From positions 1 to 42,929 of the forward strand of contig JAHLLR010000045.1 of assembly GCA_020444075.1 (NCBI GenBank): a stretch of DNA of 42,929 nucleotides. Reading direction: 5' to 3'. Of the stretch, positions 15,969 to 24,608 are shown one piece after another. The notes under the pieces are model-generated. The model did not search any database and was not told the DNA's origin. It saw only the letters and a list, made by a program, of their open reading frames with translations. Position 1 is the first letter of the stretch; each line of letters begins with the position of its first letter. Source of the stretch: Deltaproteobacteria bacterium (GTDB lineage: Bacteria > Desulfobacterota > Desulfobacteria > Desulfobacterales > Desulfosarcinaceae). The position numbers and the translations under genes were made by a program.

Positions 15969-16814
15969 CTACACCGCGATCAGCACCAGCGCCGCTATGG
16001 CGGTGGCCACCCCGCACCACTGCCGGCGGTTCAGCCGTTCCCGGAACACCAGCCAGGCCAGCATGATGGTAGATGCCGGATAAAGCGATGCGAGCACGGT
16101 TGAGACATCCAGTCGCCCGAGATTGGCGGCCACGGTGAATGCGGCAGTTCCGGCCGTGTCCAGAATGCCGGCCAGGGCAATGAAAAGGATTTGGCCTTTA
16201 GGAGGCGCCGTGAGCTGGCGGGTTGCCGTGAGGATCAGAAACATCACGGTGACGGCACCGGCCTTGGAGGCCAACAGGGGCCAGAGGACAGCCTGGCCGC
16301 TGGCGTGGTCCATCAGGATAAAAAAGAGTCCGAATCCCAAACCGGCCAGCAGGGACAGGCGCAGCTCGCCCTTGTGCATGCGCAGCTCCCCACCCGGAGA
16401 GGAGAGCAGCCAGACCGCTGCCATGGCGGCGGCCAGGCCGAATCGTTGCAGCGTTGTGGGAAGACCTTCGACCACAAAGGAAAAACCCATGGGGATAATC
16501 GCCGTGACCAGCGCCGACAGGGGGGCGACGAGTCCCATGCGGCCCGAGGCCAAGCCGGTGTAAAGACACACAAGACCCAGGACGCCGAATCCGCCGGCCA
16601 GCATGCCCGACAGCACCTGCCGCGTATCCGGTGCATGGCCGGCAAACACCGATGTAAATCCGAGCATCAATATTCCGCCCAGCATCTGGGAGAAGAGAAC
16701 CACGGTGAGTGCATTGCCCCGCCGGGAGGCAAAGCCGCCGGCAAAATCGCCGGCTCCCCAGGCTATGGCACTGCACAGGCCGCAGGTGACGGCCACGGTT
16801 TCCGGATTGATCAT
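15969..16814 (-). CDS. EamA/DMT-family transporter
   Basis: A 281-residue inner-membrane protein with about ten hydrophobic segments in two EamA repeats. The first repeat starts with TCGLCSAIAWGAGDFAGGFASRRG and the second around residue 150. The drug/metabolite transporter superfamily exports amino acids, metabolites or drugs, and no substrate is suggested by the sequence or neighbours. The C-terminal YPASTIMLAWLVFRERL is the typical EamA end-of-repeat motif. The start ATG is at 16812-16814. It stands alone, with the palindromic element at its 3' side and the motA-like gene diverging 308 bp upstream. Confidence 0.85.
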   Translation of the reverse strand: MINPETVAVTCGLCSAIAWGAGDFAGGFASRRGNALTVVLFSQMLGGILMLGFTSVFAGHAPDTRQVLSGMLAGGFGVLGLVCLYTGLASGRMGLVAPLSALVTAIIPMGFSFVVEGLPTTLQRFGLAAAMAAVWLLSSPGGELRMHKGELRLSLLAGLGFGLFFILMDHASGQAVLWPLLASKAGAVTVMFLILTATRQLTAPPKGQILFIALAGILDTAGTAAFTVAANLGRLDVSTVLASLYPASTIMLAWLVFRERLNRRQWCGVATAIAALVLIAV

Positions 16815-17012
16815 ATCGACACTTTCCTGCCTTTATTATGGGTTATTGCGGAGCTATCCGTCCCGATAAAAGACCGGTTCGAGCCGGGTTGTCTTTTACC
16901 GCCCATCAATATTTGCCTGGATAGCCCTCCGCCCGGCAATTTTTTCCCGATTAAAATATTGCATATGCCCAAAAAAGATCTTTACGGCCCTGTTTGCGGG
17001 TGACCTGTCTCA

Positions 17013-17028
17013 TGGCACAAAAACTGCT
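17013..17028 (+). promoter_or_regulatory. Sigma-54 promoter of the motAB-like pair
   Basis: TGGCACAAAAACTGCT matches the -24/-12 consensus TGGCACG-N4-TTGCW, with GG and GC exactly 10 bases apart and only minor deviations. It lies 95 bp before the GTG start of the motA-like gene in the 308-base gap at 16815-17122. The gap shows no other gene or clear activator site, only an AGGATAA direct repeat at about 17037-17050. Sigma-54 control is common for flagellar genes. Confidence 0.65.
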
Positions 17029-17122
17029 AAGAGAAAAGGATAAAGGATAAAGCCTGATTGGTCGTCATCATCCGTTAATAGTTTAGAATGAGGGTAAACA
17101 CCACCCGTGGAGGGTTCATAAC

Positions 17123-17950
17123 GTGGTAAGAAATTGTCTTTTAATGGTTGGGATGATAATTTTTTTTCTCTTTGCCCGCACGATCATGGGCGATATCCCG
17201 GTTCTGGTTAACTTGAGGAGCGGGGCCTTGGTGTTTATCGGCACGATCGTTGGCGGTTCGCTGGCATTTCCCGTCCATACCCTGCAGGGCTTTTTCACCC
17301 GTTTGGTCGACAGCCTGAAACCCCAACCGAAAACTGTCGAGGATCTGATCAATCAAATAACCGTGCTGGCGCGCCTGCAGCGGGTCGCCGGTCTCAGCGA
17401 GATGAGCCGTAAAATCAATGCGGTGTCACATCCGGTTCTCCGCCGCGGCTTCCAAATGATTCTTGATAATTACGACTCCCCGCGTGTCGAGATGATGCTG
17501 GGGAAAGAGATCAACCTGTATCTGGACCAATTGCAGACCCAGCTGAACGCAATCAACAGGCTTGCCAGGCTTGCGCCGGTATTCGGTTTTGTGGGTACGA
17601 TCATCGGGTTGATCAATGTGTTGAACCACATCGGCAATTCCGCGCAAATCGGACAAGGCATGGCGACGGCCCTGCTGACCACCTTTTACGGCCTGCTCTT
17701 CGCCAATTTTCTGTTTCTTCCGATCGCGGGAAAGTTTGCCGAGCACATCAGGCGCGAGGCCCTGATGCTCAATGTCATTTTCGACGGCGTCGTGGCCGTG
17801 TGCGATCAACGACCACCCCTGGAAATTGCCCACAGCCTGAAGTCCTATGCGGAAGCCGATTTCTCAATGCCGCAGCCGCAGCCGCTAAAAAAGCGGCATC
17901 GATGGAATCCGTGGGGCGATTCAACCAGCCCACAGGGCCTGGCGAGGTAG
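17123..17950 (+). CDS. motA: MotA-like proton-channel stator protein
   Basis: A 275-residue inner-membrane protein of the MotA/TolQ/ExbB superfamily. Two N-terminal membrane segments (about 3-22 and 33-52) are followed by a cytosolic loop and two more segments (LAPVFGFVGTIIGLINVL, about 152-169, and the segment around 190-210). The C-terminal LNVIFDGVVAVCDQRPPLEIA resembles the MotA signature. It pairs with the MotB-like protein encoded 3 bp downstream to form an ion-driven stator for the flagellar motor. The start is a GTG with GGAGGG 8 bases upstream. No other flagellar genes are present in the window, so a non-flagellar rotary role is possible. The tail is proline- and basic-rich. Confidence 0.82.
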   Translation: MVRNCLLMVGMIIFFLFARTIMGDIPVLVNLRSGALVFIGTIVGGSLAFPVHTLQGFFTRLVDSLKPQPKTVEDLINQITVLARLQRVAGLSEMSRKINAVSHPVLRRGFQMILDNYDSPRVEMMLGKEINLYLDQLQTQLNAINRLARLAPVFGFVGTIIGLINVLNHIGNSAQIGQGMATALLTTFYGLLFANFLFLPIAGKFAEHIRREALMLNVIFDGVVAVCDQRPPLEIAHSLKSYAEADFSMPQPQPLKKRHRWNPWGDSTSPQGLAR

Positions 17951-17953
17951 CGG

Positions 17954-18787
17954 ATGGTCGGCAAGGGCGATGGGTCAAGTCAATGGCGGTTCAGGCCAAA
18001 CCCGGACAAGGGTTTGGCTGCCCGATTTTTCCTGGCAGGAGAAGTGGAGGCCGCCGAAGAGGGTGCCTTTTTGTGGAGTATGGCTGACCTGATGACCCTT
18101 CTGCTTGTTTTTTTTGTTCTGCTTTACGCCAATGCAATCAATCGGCCTGAAATCGCTTCCCAGGCGCCGGAACCGGAACGCCGGACCGTCGCATCGTCGG
18201 CGGGCGTCCATTCCGACCTTCTCCCGGAAGTTCAACCCGTTGAATCCATACCTGCGGAAGAGACCGCGGCGCCGAATCCGGAACCGCCGGCAGCGAACCT
18301 TCCATTAACGGAGGGGGAAGATCCCGTCGAACCGTTGAATCAGGAAATGATGAATGGTTTGAAAGACAGCTTCAGCAATGATTTCTACGTCCGGTGGGAC
18401 GAGAAGCAACCTGTTTTTGTCCTGGGCGAGCGGATCACGTTCAATGTCGGGGACGCGATACTTTTGGCGGATGCTCAATCCGCATTGAAACGGATTGCCG
18501 ATTGGATTGCGCCGCAGCACCAGTATCAGATCATCGTGTCAGGCCATACCGACGACATCACCATCCGGACGTCGAGATTTCCATCCAATTGGGAACTGTC
18601 CGCGGCAAGGGCCGCCAGTGTGGCCAAATTTCTGGCATCCCACGGTGTCGCCCCTCAACGGCTGATCATTCAGGGGAAATCGGAATTCCATCCTTTGGTT
18701 GCCAATACTTCAGATGAGAATCGACGGGCAAACCGTCGGGTTGAAATTTCCCTGCTGAAGGGCAGGCAGACATCGGAAAATTCATAG
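17954..18787 (+). CDS. motB: MotB-like stator protein with OmpA domain
   Basis: A 277-residue protein with a single N-terminal membrane segment, WSMADLMTLLLVFFVLLYAN. Asp45 is the expected proton-binding residue. A Pro/Glu-rich linker (about 65-125) leads to a periplasmic OmpA/MotB peptidoglycan-binding domain (VSGHTDDITIRTSRFPSNWELSAARA is its core, split here by strand and helix; NRRANRRVEISL ends it). It anchors the MotA-like channel to the cell wall. The ATG at 17954 lies 3 bp after the motA stop, so the pair is an operon. A terminator-like stem overlaps its stop codon region. Confidence 0.87.
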   Translation: MVGKGDGSSQWRFRPNPDKGLAARFFLAGEVEAAEEGAFLWSMADLMTLLLVFFVLLYANAINRPEIASQAPEPERRTVASSAGVHSDLLPEVQPVESIPAEETAAPNPEPPAANLPLTEGEDPVEPLNQEMMNGLKDSFSNDFYVRWDEKQPVFVLGERITFNVGDAILLADAQSALKRIADWIAPQHQYQIIVSGHTDDITIRTSRFPSNWELSAARAASVAKFLASHGVAPQRLIIQGKSEFHPLVANTSDENRRANRRVEISLLKGRQTSENS

Positions 18788-18821
18788 GAGGCTTCTCTGA
18801 TCGGGGTGCCGCCTATTTTAT
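18784..18821 (+). terminator. Possible terminator between motB and ovoA
   Basis: ATAGGAGGC (18784-18792) pairs with GCCGCCTAT (18808-18816) with one mismatch and a 15-base loop, and TTTTAT follows. It spans the stop codons of the convergent motB-like gene (+) and ovoA (-), so it could act on motB transcripts. Confidence 0.4.
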
Positions 18822-20924
18822 CCGCTCCCAGGCCGTCATTTGGCTGACGGTGTGCTGAAACTTGCGCCGGGTTTCACGAATGACGAATTCAACGTCCCGG
18901 GGGGTGCCGATCATCTGAAAATGAGCGGCCAGCAGGTCTTTCAGGCCGTCCAGCGTGGTATACGGCTCGCCGTCCTTGCGGATGCCGCCCACCCAGTGTT
19001 CCCGACGGGTGAATTCCTCCAGCCAGGTGTAGGGCGAGGTGAGGACCAGAACGCCACCCATGCTGAGCCGTTCATGGATGGTGGTGAGAAACTTTTTCGG
19101 GTCGTAGAGCCGGTCGATAAGATTGGCTGCCAGGACCAGGTCGTAGCCGGTGAACTGGGGTTTGAGGTTGGTGGCATCGGCCTGGAAGAATTCGACCCGG
19201 TCGACAACGGTGTCCAGTCCGAAATCCGCCAGATGCCGTTCATGGTAGGAGACGATCTCTCCCTCTTCCAATCGTTCATAATGGGTTACCCCTTTTTCCT
19301 GCATCTGGAAGGCGATGCGGATAAATCGTGCTGAAAAGTCCAGTCCGTTGACAAAATCGAAGGTGCGGGCCAGTTCGAAGGTGGCGCGTCCCACGGCGCA
19401 GCCTAAATCCAGGGCCCGCTTCTTGGGTCGGCCCTCCATGAAGGCCACGGCAAGCCGGGCGCATTGCAGGGGAAAGTTCTCCACATTAAAATAGGACTCC
19501 CCGTAATGGGCCTCGCAATACTGGGAGACCGCCAGATCGCTTTCATACATGGCCTCGGGCAGTTCCACCGGCTGTTCGGAAGCTACATACCGAAAGCCTG
19601 CGTGCTGGAAAAAATGCCGCCGGAAGGCGTAGCGGGAGTCGCGGGTGGCCTCGTTGCCGGTGGAGATCCAGGAACCTCCCTTGATCAGGTTGTGGCGGGT
19701 GTCGAAGGTGGGCGTGGAGAAGTCGTCGTAAACCGGATGGACGGCAAAGCCCGCGAAGCCGGTGATGGGCGTTTCCGTCCACTGCCACACATTGCCGATG
19801 ATGTCGTAAAAGTCGCCGAAGCGAAATCGGTTCACCGGGCACGACGAGGCCCAGTGTTCCAGATTGAGGTTGCCCGGCGCGTGATCCCAATAGGGCTGGT
19901 CCGGAATGTCGTGCAGATCGCGCAGGCGGTACCATTCGTCCTCGGTGGGCAGGCGGATGGTTTTGCCGCGTTTTGCGGCCATCCAGTTGCAAAACGCCTT
20001 GGCCTCCAGATAGTTGACTTCCACGGGCCAGTCCCAGGGCATGGGGATGATGCGGGTCATGGTCCGGAAGGTCCAGTCGCCATCCGACGGGATCCAGAAG
20101 ATCGGGTGCCTCGCCGTTGAATAGCCGACCCAGTTCCAGCCCTCTTCGGTCCATAGCGCCTTCGTGGTATAGCCCTCGTCCTCGACGAAGCCCAGGTACT
20201 CCCGGTTGGAAACCAGGTAGCGCGACGCCTCGAAATCCCGGATATCGAAGGTGTGGCTGCCAAATTCATTGTCCCAGCCATACAGGGGGTGGTCCTTGGA
20301 TTTCCCCAGCATCACCTGGCCGCCGGACACCGGCAGCAGATCGTTGTCCGGCGCCGTGCCGGATTCCTCGCAGATATCCCACAAGGGCAGATGGCGGACC
20401 TGTTCGATGGGCATTCGCCGGATGATCACCGAGGATGTCTCCAGGTGAATCCGTTGGTGTTCGATGCCCATCATGATGGTCCAGAAGGGGTGGTCCCAGG
20501 TGATGGGCAGGGTCAGCGGCAGATTGCGGATGGTATGGTCCATGAAGGCCCGCACCTCGTCCCGATAGGCTTTTACCGCTGCCACGGTGGGCCACTCATA
20601 ATGGGCATCGTCCAAATCGTCCCAGGACATTTCATCCACCCCCACCGCAAACATGGACTCGAATGCTGGATTGATGCGCTGGTCGATGATTTTGGCAATG
20701 ATCAGTTTGTTGATGTAGAAGACACCGGTGTGGCCGAGGTAAAAAATCGGCGGATGCCGAAGCGGTTCGGCTCGCAGGTAAAAGGCGTCATCGGATGCCA
20801 GGGTGTCGTAGAGCCTTTCGTCGAGGGTGAAGGTTTTATGGAAATAATCCAGAATTTCCTTTCGTTTTGCTTCAGGGGTGCCCGTATTCAGAATAGGTGT
20901 CCGGGTGTTTCGTAAATCTGTCAT
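18813..20924 (-). CDS. ovoA: Ovothiol synthase OvoA (5-histidylcysteine sulfoxide synthase/methyltransferase)
   Basis: A 703-residue three-domain enzyme. The N-terminal DinB-like domain carries metal ligands His65 (YLGHTG) and HxxxHxE (EHQRIHLE, His156/His160). A central FGE-sulfatase domain follows (about 230-450: RLPTEDEWYRLR, IGNVWQWTETP, LIKGGSW, FRRHFFQHAGFR). A C-terminal SAM methyltransferase has ALDLGCAVGRATFELA. The non-heme iron enzyme couples histidine, cysteine and O2 to give 5-histidylcysteine sulfoxide and later methylates the thiol product to ovothiol A. The ATG at 20922-20924 follows GGGAGGG by 4 bases; an in-frame start at 21032 would overlap regulatory sequence. No ovoB-type PLP lyase is adjacent. 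The O2 requirement is notable if the host is an anaerobe. Confidence 0.94.
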   Translation of the reverse strand: MTDLRNTRTPILNTGTPEAKRKEILDYFHKTFTLDERLYDTLASDDAFYLRAEPLRHPPIFYLGHTGVFYINKLIIAKIIDQRINPAFESMFAVGVDEMSWDDLDDAHYEWPTVAAVKAYRDEVRAFMDHTIRNLPLTLPITWDHPFWTIMMGIEHQRIHLETSSVIIRRMPIEQVRHLPLWDICEESGTAPDNDLLPVSGGQVMLGKSKDHPLYGWDNEFGSHTFDIRDFEASRYLVSNREYLGFVEDEGYTTKALWTEEGWNWVGYSTARHPIFWIPSDGDWTFRTMTRIIPMPWDWPVEVNYLEAKAFCNWMAAKRGKTIRLPTEDEWYRLRDLHDIPDQPYWDHAPGNLNLEHWASSCPVNRFRFGDFYDIIGNVWQWTETPITGFAGFAVHPVYDDFSTPTFDTRHNLIKGGSWISTGNEATRDSRYAFRRHFFQHAGFRYVASEQPVELPEAMYESDLAVSQYCEAHYGESYFNVENFPLQCARLAVAFMEGRPKKRALDLGCAVGRATFELARTFDFVNGLDFSARFIRIAFQMQEKGVTHYERLEEGEIVSYHERHLADFGLDTVVDRVEFFQADATNLKPQFTGYDLVLAANLIDRLYDPKKFLTTIHERLSMGGVLVLTSPYTWLEEFTRREHWVGGIRKDGEPYTTLDGLKDLLAAHFQMIGTPRDVEFVIRETRRKFQHTVSQMTAWERIK

Positions 20925-21049
20925 AACGCCCTCCCGATAGATTCTACACGCGGGTTCCACCGCCTGGTCAACCCGGATGGATGGGATGACACGGTCGACC
21001 CGACGGCGGTGTTGACGGTGAGAATGAGCCATTGATGATATCGATGCGG

Positions 21050-21538
21050 CTACTTGGTGAAATAGTCGTCGGGGTTGTTTTCCAGTTGATCGATCTTCTC
21101 CTGAATCTGCCTGATCAGGTATTCTTTCTGGCCGGGCGAGAACGTGCGACTCAGTCCTCGTCCTTGAATATCGTCGATCTCTTTCTGCAGTTTGGCCCGT
21201 TCCTGCTCGATTCGCCTGGCTTGGGCCTCCAATTGCTGCTGCTGCCGGGCTTCCTCTTCCTGAGCCTTTTTGTCGGCCTGCTCCTCAAAATGCCGGTCAG
21301 CACCCTTGCTGGCGTCTTCCACCATGCGGTCATATTCCCGCCGCTGCTGGTCATCACTACGCTGATTGTATGGGATTTCCTGGATGGTCTGCACATTCTC
21401 GGCATCTTCGGGCGGTTGGGAATTCGAATAGCGTTTGACGCCACCGGCATCGGTCCACGTATAGATGGTATCGGCAAAAATGGTGCTGCCAAACAGGAAA
21501 AACAAGGCGGTGAAACTGAAAACGATTTTCCTATGCAT
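21050..21538 (-). CDS. Secreted DUF4124 coiled-coil protein
   Basis: A 162-residue exported protein. It has a Sec signal peptide (FSFTALFFLFGSTIFA-DT), then a DUF4124 domain (IYTWTDAGGVKRYSNSQPPEDA). A long Gln/Glu/Arg-rich helical segment (about 75-140) is predicted to be coiled coil. DUF4124 proteins are periplasmic or envelope-associated and of unknown function. The ATG at 21536-21538 was chosen because AGGAG lies 7 bases upstream and the signal peptide begins there. A good sigma-70 promoter lies 117 bp further up. It ends 125 bp before the ovoA start on the same strand and could be cotranscribed with it. Confidence 0.82.
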   Translation of the reverse strand: MHRKIVFSFTALFFLFGSTIFADTIYTWTDAGGVKRYSNSQPPEDAENVQTIQEIPYNQRSDDQQRREYDRMVEDASKGADRHFEEQADKKAQEEEARQQQQLEAQARRIEQERAKLQKEIDDIQGRGLSRTFSPGQKEYLIRQIQEKIDQLENNPDDYFTK

Positions 21539-21654
21539 GTGAATCTCCTGATGGGGGAAACAGGGGTTATCTCCGGCGGCCATGGTGGCCGCAGAGCCGA
21601 CAGTGACGGAGAGAGGGTTTCGGCCAAGACCTAACCTTTGGAAAATACCACCAA

Positions 21655-21682
21655 AATATAGGCTTGGTCCGGTACAAGTCAA
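21655..21682 (-). promoter_or_regulatory. Sigma-70 promoter of the DUF4124 gene
   Basis: On the minus strand TTGACT (21682-21677), 16 bases, then TATATT (21660-21655): five of six matches in each box. Transcription would start near 21648, about 110 bp before the ATG at 21538. The remainder of the gap up to the cardiolipin synthase gene (21713-22021) shows no supported gene; a short plus-strand frame there has no domain. Confidence 0.6.
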
Positions 21683-22021
21683 CCCATAAATTAGGTCTTT
21701 CAAAACCCTCATCCAATATATCCGGGGACAATCCGGACGAGTTTCATTGCCAATGCGGTGAGTCCTATGTTAAAAAAAATGGAGCAATCATCGGCGCTCC
21801 AACCGATATATAAATACCAGCATTCTTTCCGTTTTCATTTCCAACAGGAAAAAGGTTTCCGAAATGGAGCAACAACATCCTTTGAATTGCCCAATCCACA
21901 TAAGGGTCATTTCAGGGGTGTTGATCCCGCAGAATTTCCGCATGGACGTCGAGTTCATGAAAAGGACCGATGCAGGGGCGGATGCGAACACCGACAACGC
22001 TTGACCCGGTAAGGGAATAAG

Positions 22022-23458
22022 ATGCCCGCAGTACAGCTGGTTATAGAATATTGGATGCTGTTGATTCCCCTGGCGCTGCACATCACGGGCATCCTTTTTA
22101 TCTTCGACGTCATCATGAACGGCCGAACCAGCCAGGGTACCATCGCCTGGGTGATGGCCCTGTTTTTTTTCCCCTACCTGGCCGTTTTTCTCTACCTCGT
22201 TTTCGGAGCCCGGCGTATTCAGCGTCATGCCGTCGCTCACCAGTCCGGCAGTACGGCAATCCACCACCTGGGAAGGGATCTCCGGATGGACCAGCGGCTC
22301 GGCTGCCTGATGGTGCGCGATACGCCCATAATCGATGTTTTAAGCGATATTTACCAGTTGCCGGTCATGGTCGGAAACCGCTGCACCCTGCTGATCAACG
22401 GTGAGGCCACATTCGATTCCATCCTGGAAGGGATCCGGTCTGCCCGCCGCCATGTGCTGATTCAGTTTTTTATCGTTCGCGACGGTGATCTGGCCGATCG
22501 GATCAAATCGGCCTTGATCGACCGGGTGAAGGCCGGTGTCCAGGTCTATTTTCTGCTGGATCAGATCGGCAGCGTAGGCCTTTCCCGATCCTACACCGAT
22601 GCGTTGCGGGCTGCCGGCGTGAACGTTGGTATTTTCCGAATGGGCGGTGGAATGCTCAACCGGTTTCGGATCAATTTTCGCAATCACCGTAAACTCGTGG
22701 TTGTGGATGGCGCGATGAGCTGGGTCGGCGGTCACAACATTGGCGACGAATACCTGGACGGGGGCCGGCGTTTTGACCACTGGCGGGACACCCACGTTAA
22801 AATGGAAGGCCCGGTGACCCTGGCCGTACAGCTCTGCTTCGCCGAGGACTGGCACTGGGCCTGCGGAAAACTCCCCGAGATTCCTTGGGATCCACCGCCT
22901 TGTACCGGCGGCGAAGCCGTCCTGTGCATTCCCACGGGCCCGGGGGACCTGGTGGAGAGCTGTTCGCTGATGATGGTGCAGGCCATCAATCTGGCCAAAC
23001 ATCGATGCTGGATTCTGACTCCCTATTTCGTGCCGGATGTGGCCGTTATCAAGGCGTTGCAGCTGGCCGCCATGCGGGGAGTGGATGTGAGGATCCTGAT
23101 TCCCGGCAATCCGGACAAGCGGGTTGTCTGGTGGGCGGCCCACACCTACCTGTTTGAAGTGGCCGTGGCTGGGGTCCGGATGTTCACTTACCGCAAAGGC
23201 TACATGCACCAGAAAGTATTTCTGGTGGACGACACCCTTGCCGGTGTGGGCACGGTAAATTTGGACAACCGCTCCCTGAGGATCAATTTCGAGATCACCA
23301 TGGCTTTCACCGATCCCGATTTCATCCGCAAAGTGGAAAAGATGTGCCGCGACGATTTTGCCGCCTCCGATCCCCTGACCACCGACGACGTCTATCGCCG
23401 ATCAATGGCTTTCCGCCTGGCTATACGGACGGCCCGGCTTTTCTCGCCGATATTGTGA
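22022..23458 (+). CDS. cls: Cardiolipin synthase (phospholipase D family)
   Basis: A 478-residue membrane enzyme that makes cardiolipin from two phosphatidylglycerols. Two N-terminal membrane helices (about 5-30 and 42-62) precede two PLD half-sites. HKD motif 1 is NHRKLVVVDG (His222, Lys224, Asp229). HKD motif 2 is MHQKVFLVDD (His396, Lys398, Asp403). DNRSLRINFE after motif 2 is typical of bacterial ClsA-type enzymes. The ATG at 22022 has a weak AAGGG upstream. It appears monocistronic, with the AT-rich gene pair beginning 97 bp downstream. Confidence 0.92.
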   Translation: MPAVQLVIEYWMLLIPLALHITGILFIFDVIMNGRTSQGTIAWVMALFFFPYLAVFLYLVFGARRIQRHAVAHQSGSTAIHHLGRDLRMDQRLGCLMVRDTPIIDVLSDIYQLPVMVGNRCTLLINGEATFDSILEGIRSARRHVLIQFFIVRDGDLADRIKSALIDRVKAGVQVYFLLDQIGSVGLSRSYTDALRAAGVNVGIFRMGGGMLNRFRINFRNHRKLVVVDGAMSWVGGHNIGDEYLDGGRRFDHWRDTHVKMEGPVTLAVQLCFAEDWHWACGKLPEIPWDPPPCTGGEAVLCIPTGPGDLVESCSLMMVQAINLAKHRCWILTPYFVPDVAVIKALQLAAMRGVDVRILIPGNPDKRVVWWAAHTYLFEVAVAGVRMFTYRKGYMHQKVFLVDDTLAGVGTVNLDNRSLRINFEITMAFTDPDFIRKVEKMCRDDFAASDPLTTDDVYRRSMAFRLAIRTARLFSPIL

Positions 23459-23555
23459 TATAGGTGCGCATGCAAAGCGCGACTCAAATTCATCAGGAAC
23501 AGTTGATTGTGGACAACCCCTGTTGGCAAATGAATCCTGCAGAGATGTTTAGGCC

Positions 23556-23879
23556 ATGAAGAAAATTGAACCCGGCGAGATATGTAGAAGATGTGCCGAT
23601 TGCTGTAAAAAATTCCCTTTTGTTGAACTGACTGAAAATGAAATCGAGAGGTTGGAACGAGTGACGGGGTTGCCTTTTGAGGTGTTTACCAACCCGAAAG
23701 GTAAAACAATTGAAGAATACTTTTTGAAATTTAGAGAAAATGGATATTGTTTTTTTTTAGATGAAAATGACGATACGTATTCTTGCCGTGTATATGAATC
23801 CAGACCGGAAATTTGCAGGAACTTTCCATCAACGCCTGTACAGAAGGAAGCCTGTTCTGAAATTTGTAAAAAATTATGA
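23556..23879 (+). CDS. YkgJ-like cysteine-cluster protein
   Basis: A 107-residue protein of the YkgJ/Fe-S oxidoreductase-like (CxxCxxCC) family. The N-terminal cluster CRRCADCC (Cys10, 13, 16, 17) and the later YSCRVYESRPEICRNFP match the family and suggest a bound zinc or iron-sulfur cluster. The function of the family is not firmly known. The coding sequence is clearly AT-rich compared with neighbours, as is the next gene, which overlaps it by 4 bp (ATGA). The two probably arrived together. The ribosome binding site is weak. Confidence 0.82.
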   Translation: MKKIEPGEICRRCADCCKKFPFVELTENEIERLERVTGLPFEVFTNPKGKTIEEYFLKFRENGYCFFLDENDDTYSCRVYESRPEICRNFPSTPVQKEACSEICKKL

Positions 23880-24586
23880 TAAAATCAAAAATAAAAATCA
23901 GAAATAGATATGTGCCTGCCGGTATCAAGATTCTTTATGAGGATCGGGACCTCATCGTAATCGATAAGCGCTCTGGGCTTTTGAGCGTCAAAGCCAATTA
24001 CGAAGCAGAAAATACGGCTCACCACTTGCTCACCAATTATGTTAGAAAAGGCAATCCAAAGGCAAGGGTCAACCTGTTTGTGGTACATCGGTTGGATCGC
24101 GAAACATCCGGAGTGTTAATTTTTGCCAAAAGTTTTGAAATTCGTGAGAAATTTGCCAGGCAATGGGAAAATGTAGAAAAAAAATACGTCGCTGTCGTCT
24201 ATGGTCATCTGGCAGAAAAAACTGGCATCATAGAGTCTTATCTTGCTGAAGATGATGATTACCGGATGCAATCGGTCAAGAATCCAAAGGATGGTGATTT
24301 TGCCAGAACAAAATACAAAGTAATAAAAGAATCCAAGAATTATAGTCTATTGGAAATCGACCTGTTGACAGGGAAAAAAAATCAGATTCGTGTTCACTTG
24401 TCAGAAAAGGGGCATCCTGTTGTCGGTGACAAAAAGTATAGAAAGGACGCTAAGGGGCGTTTAGCGTTACATGCATTGTCGATCAGGTTCAACCATCCTT
24501 TTAACAATGAAGAAATGACATTTGAAACCAAGATTCCAGAATATTTTCTGACTTTTTTCAAGTCGCAGGGCCAAGAAGAAACCTGA
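23876..24586 (+). CDS. RluA-family pseudouridine synthase
   Basis: A 236-residue RNA pseudouridine synthase. The catalytic motif HRLDRETSG contains Asp74, and LLTGKKNQIRVHL and HPVVGDKKY are the other RluA signatures. There is no N-terminal S4 domain, so it is of the short (RluA/RluC-lacking-S4, TruC/YciL-like length) type. The target could be rRNA or tRNA and is not assignable from sequence. Its ATG overlaps the YkgJ-like stop (ATGA), which indicates coupled translation. The gene is AT-rich and ends 22 bp from the convergent regulator gene. Confidence 0.88.
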   Translation: MIKSKIKIRNRYVPAGIKILYEDRDLIVIDKRSGLLSVKANYEAENTAHHLLTNYVRKGNPKARVNLFVVHRLDRETSGVLIFAKSFEIREKFARQWENVEKKYVAVVYGHLAEKTGIIESYLAEDDDYRMQSVKNPKDGDFARTKYKVIKESKNYSLLEIDLLTGKKNQIRVHLSEKGHPVVGDKKYRKDAKGRLALHALSIRFNHPFNNEEMTFETKIPEYFLTFFKSQGQEET

Positions 24587-24608
24587 CCCATTATTTGAAA
24601 CCCATCCG

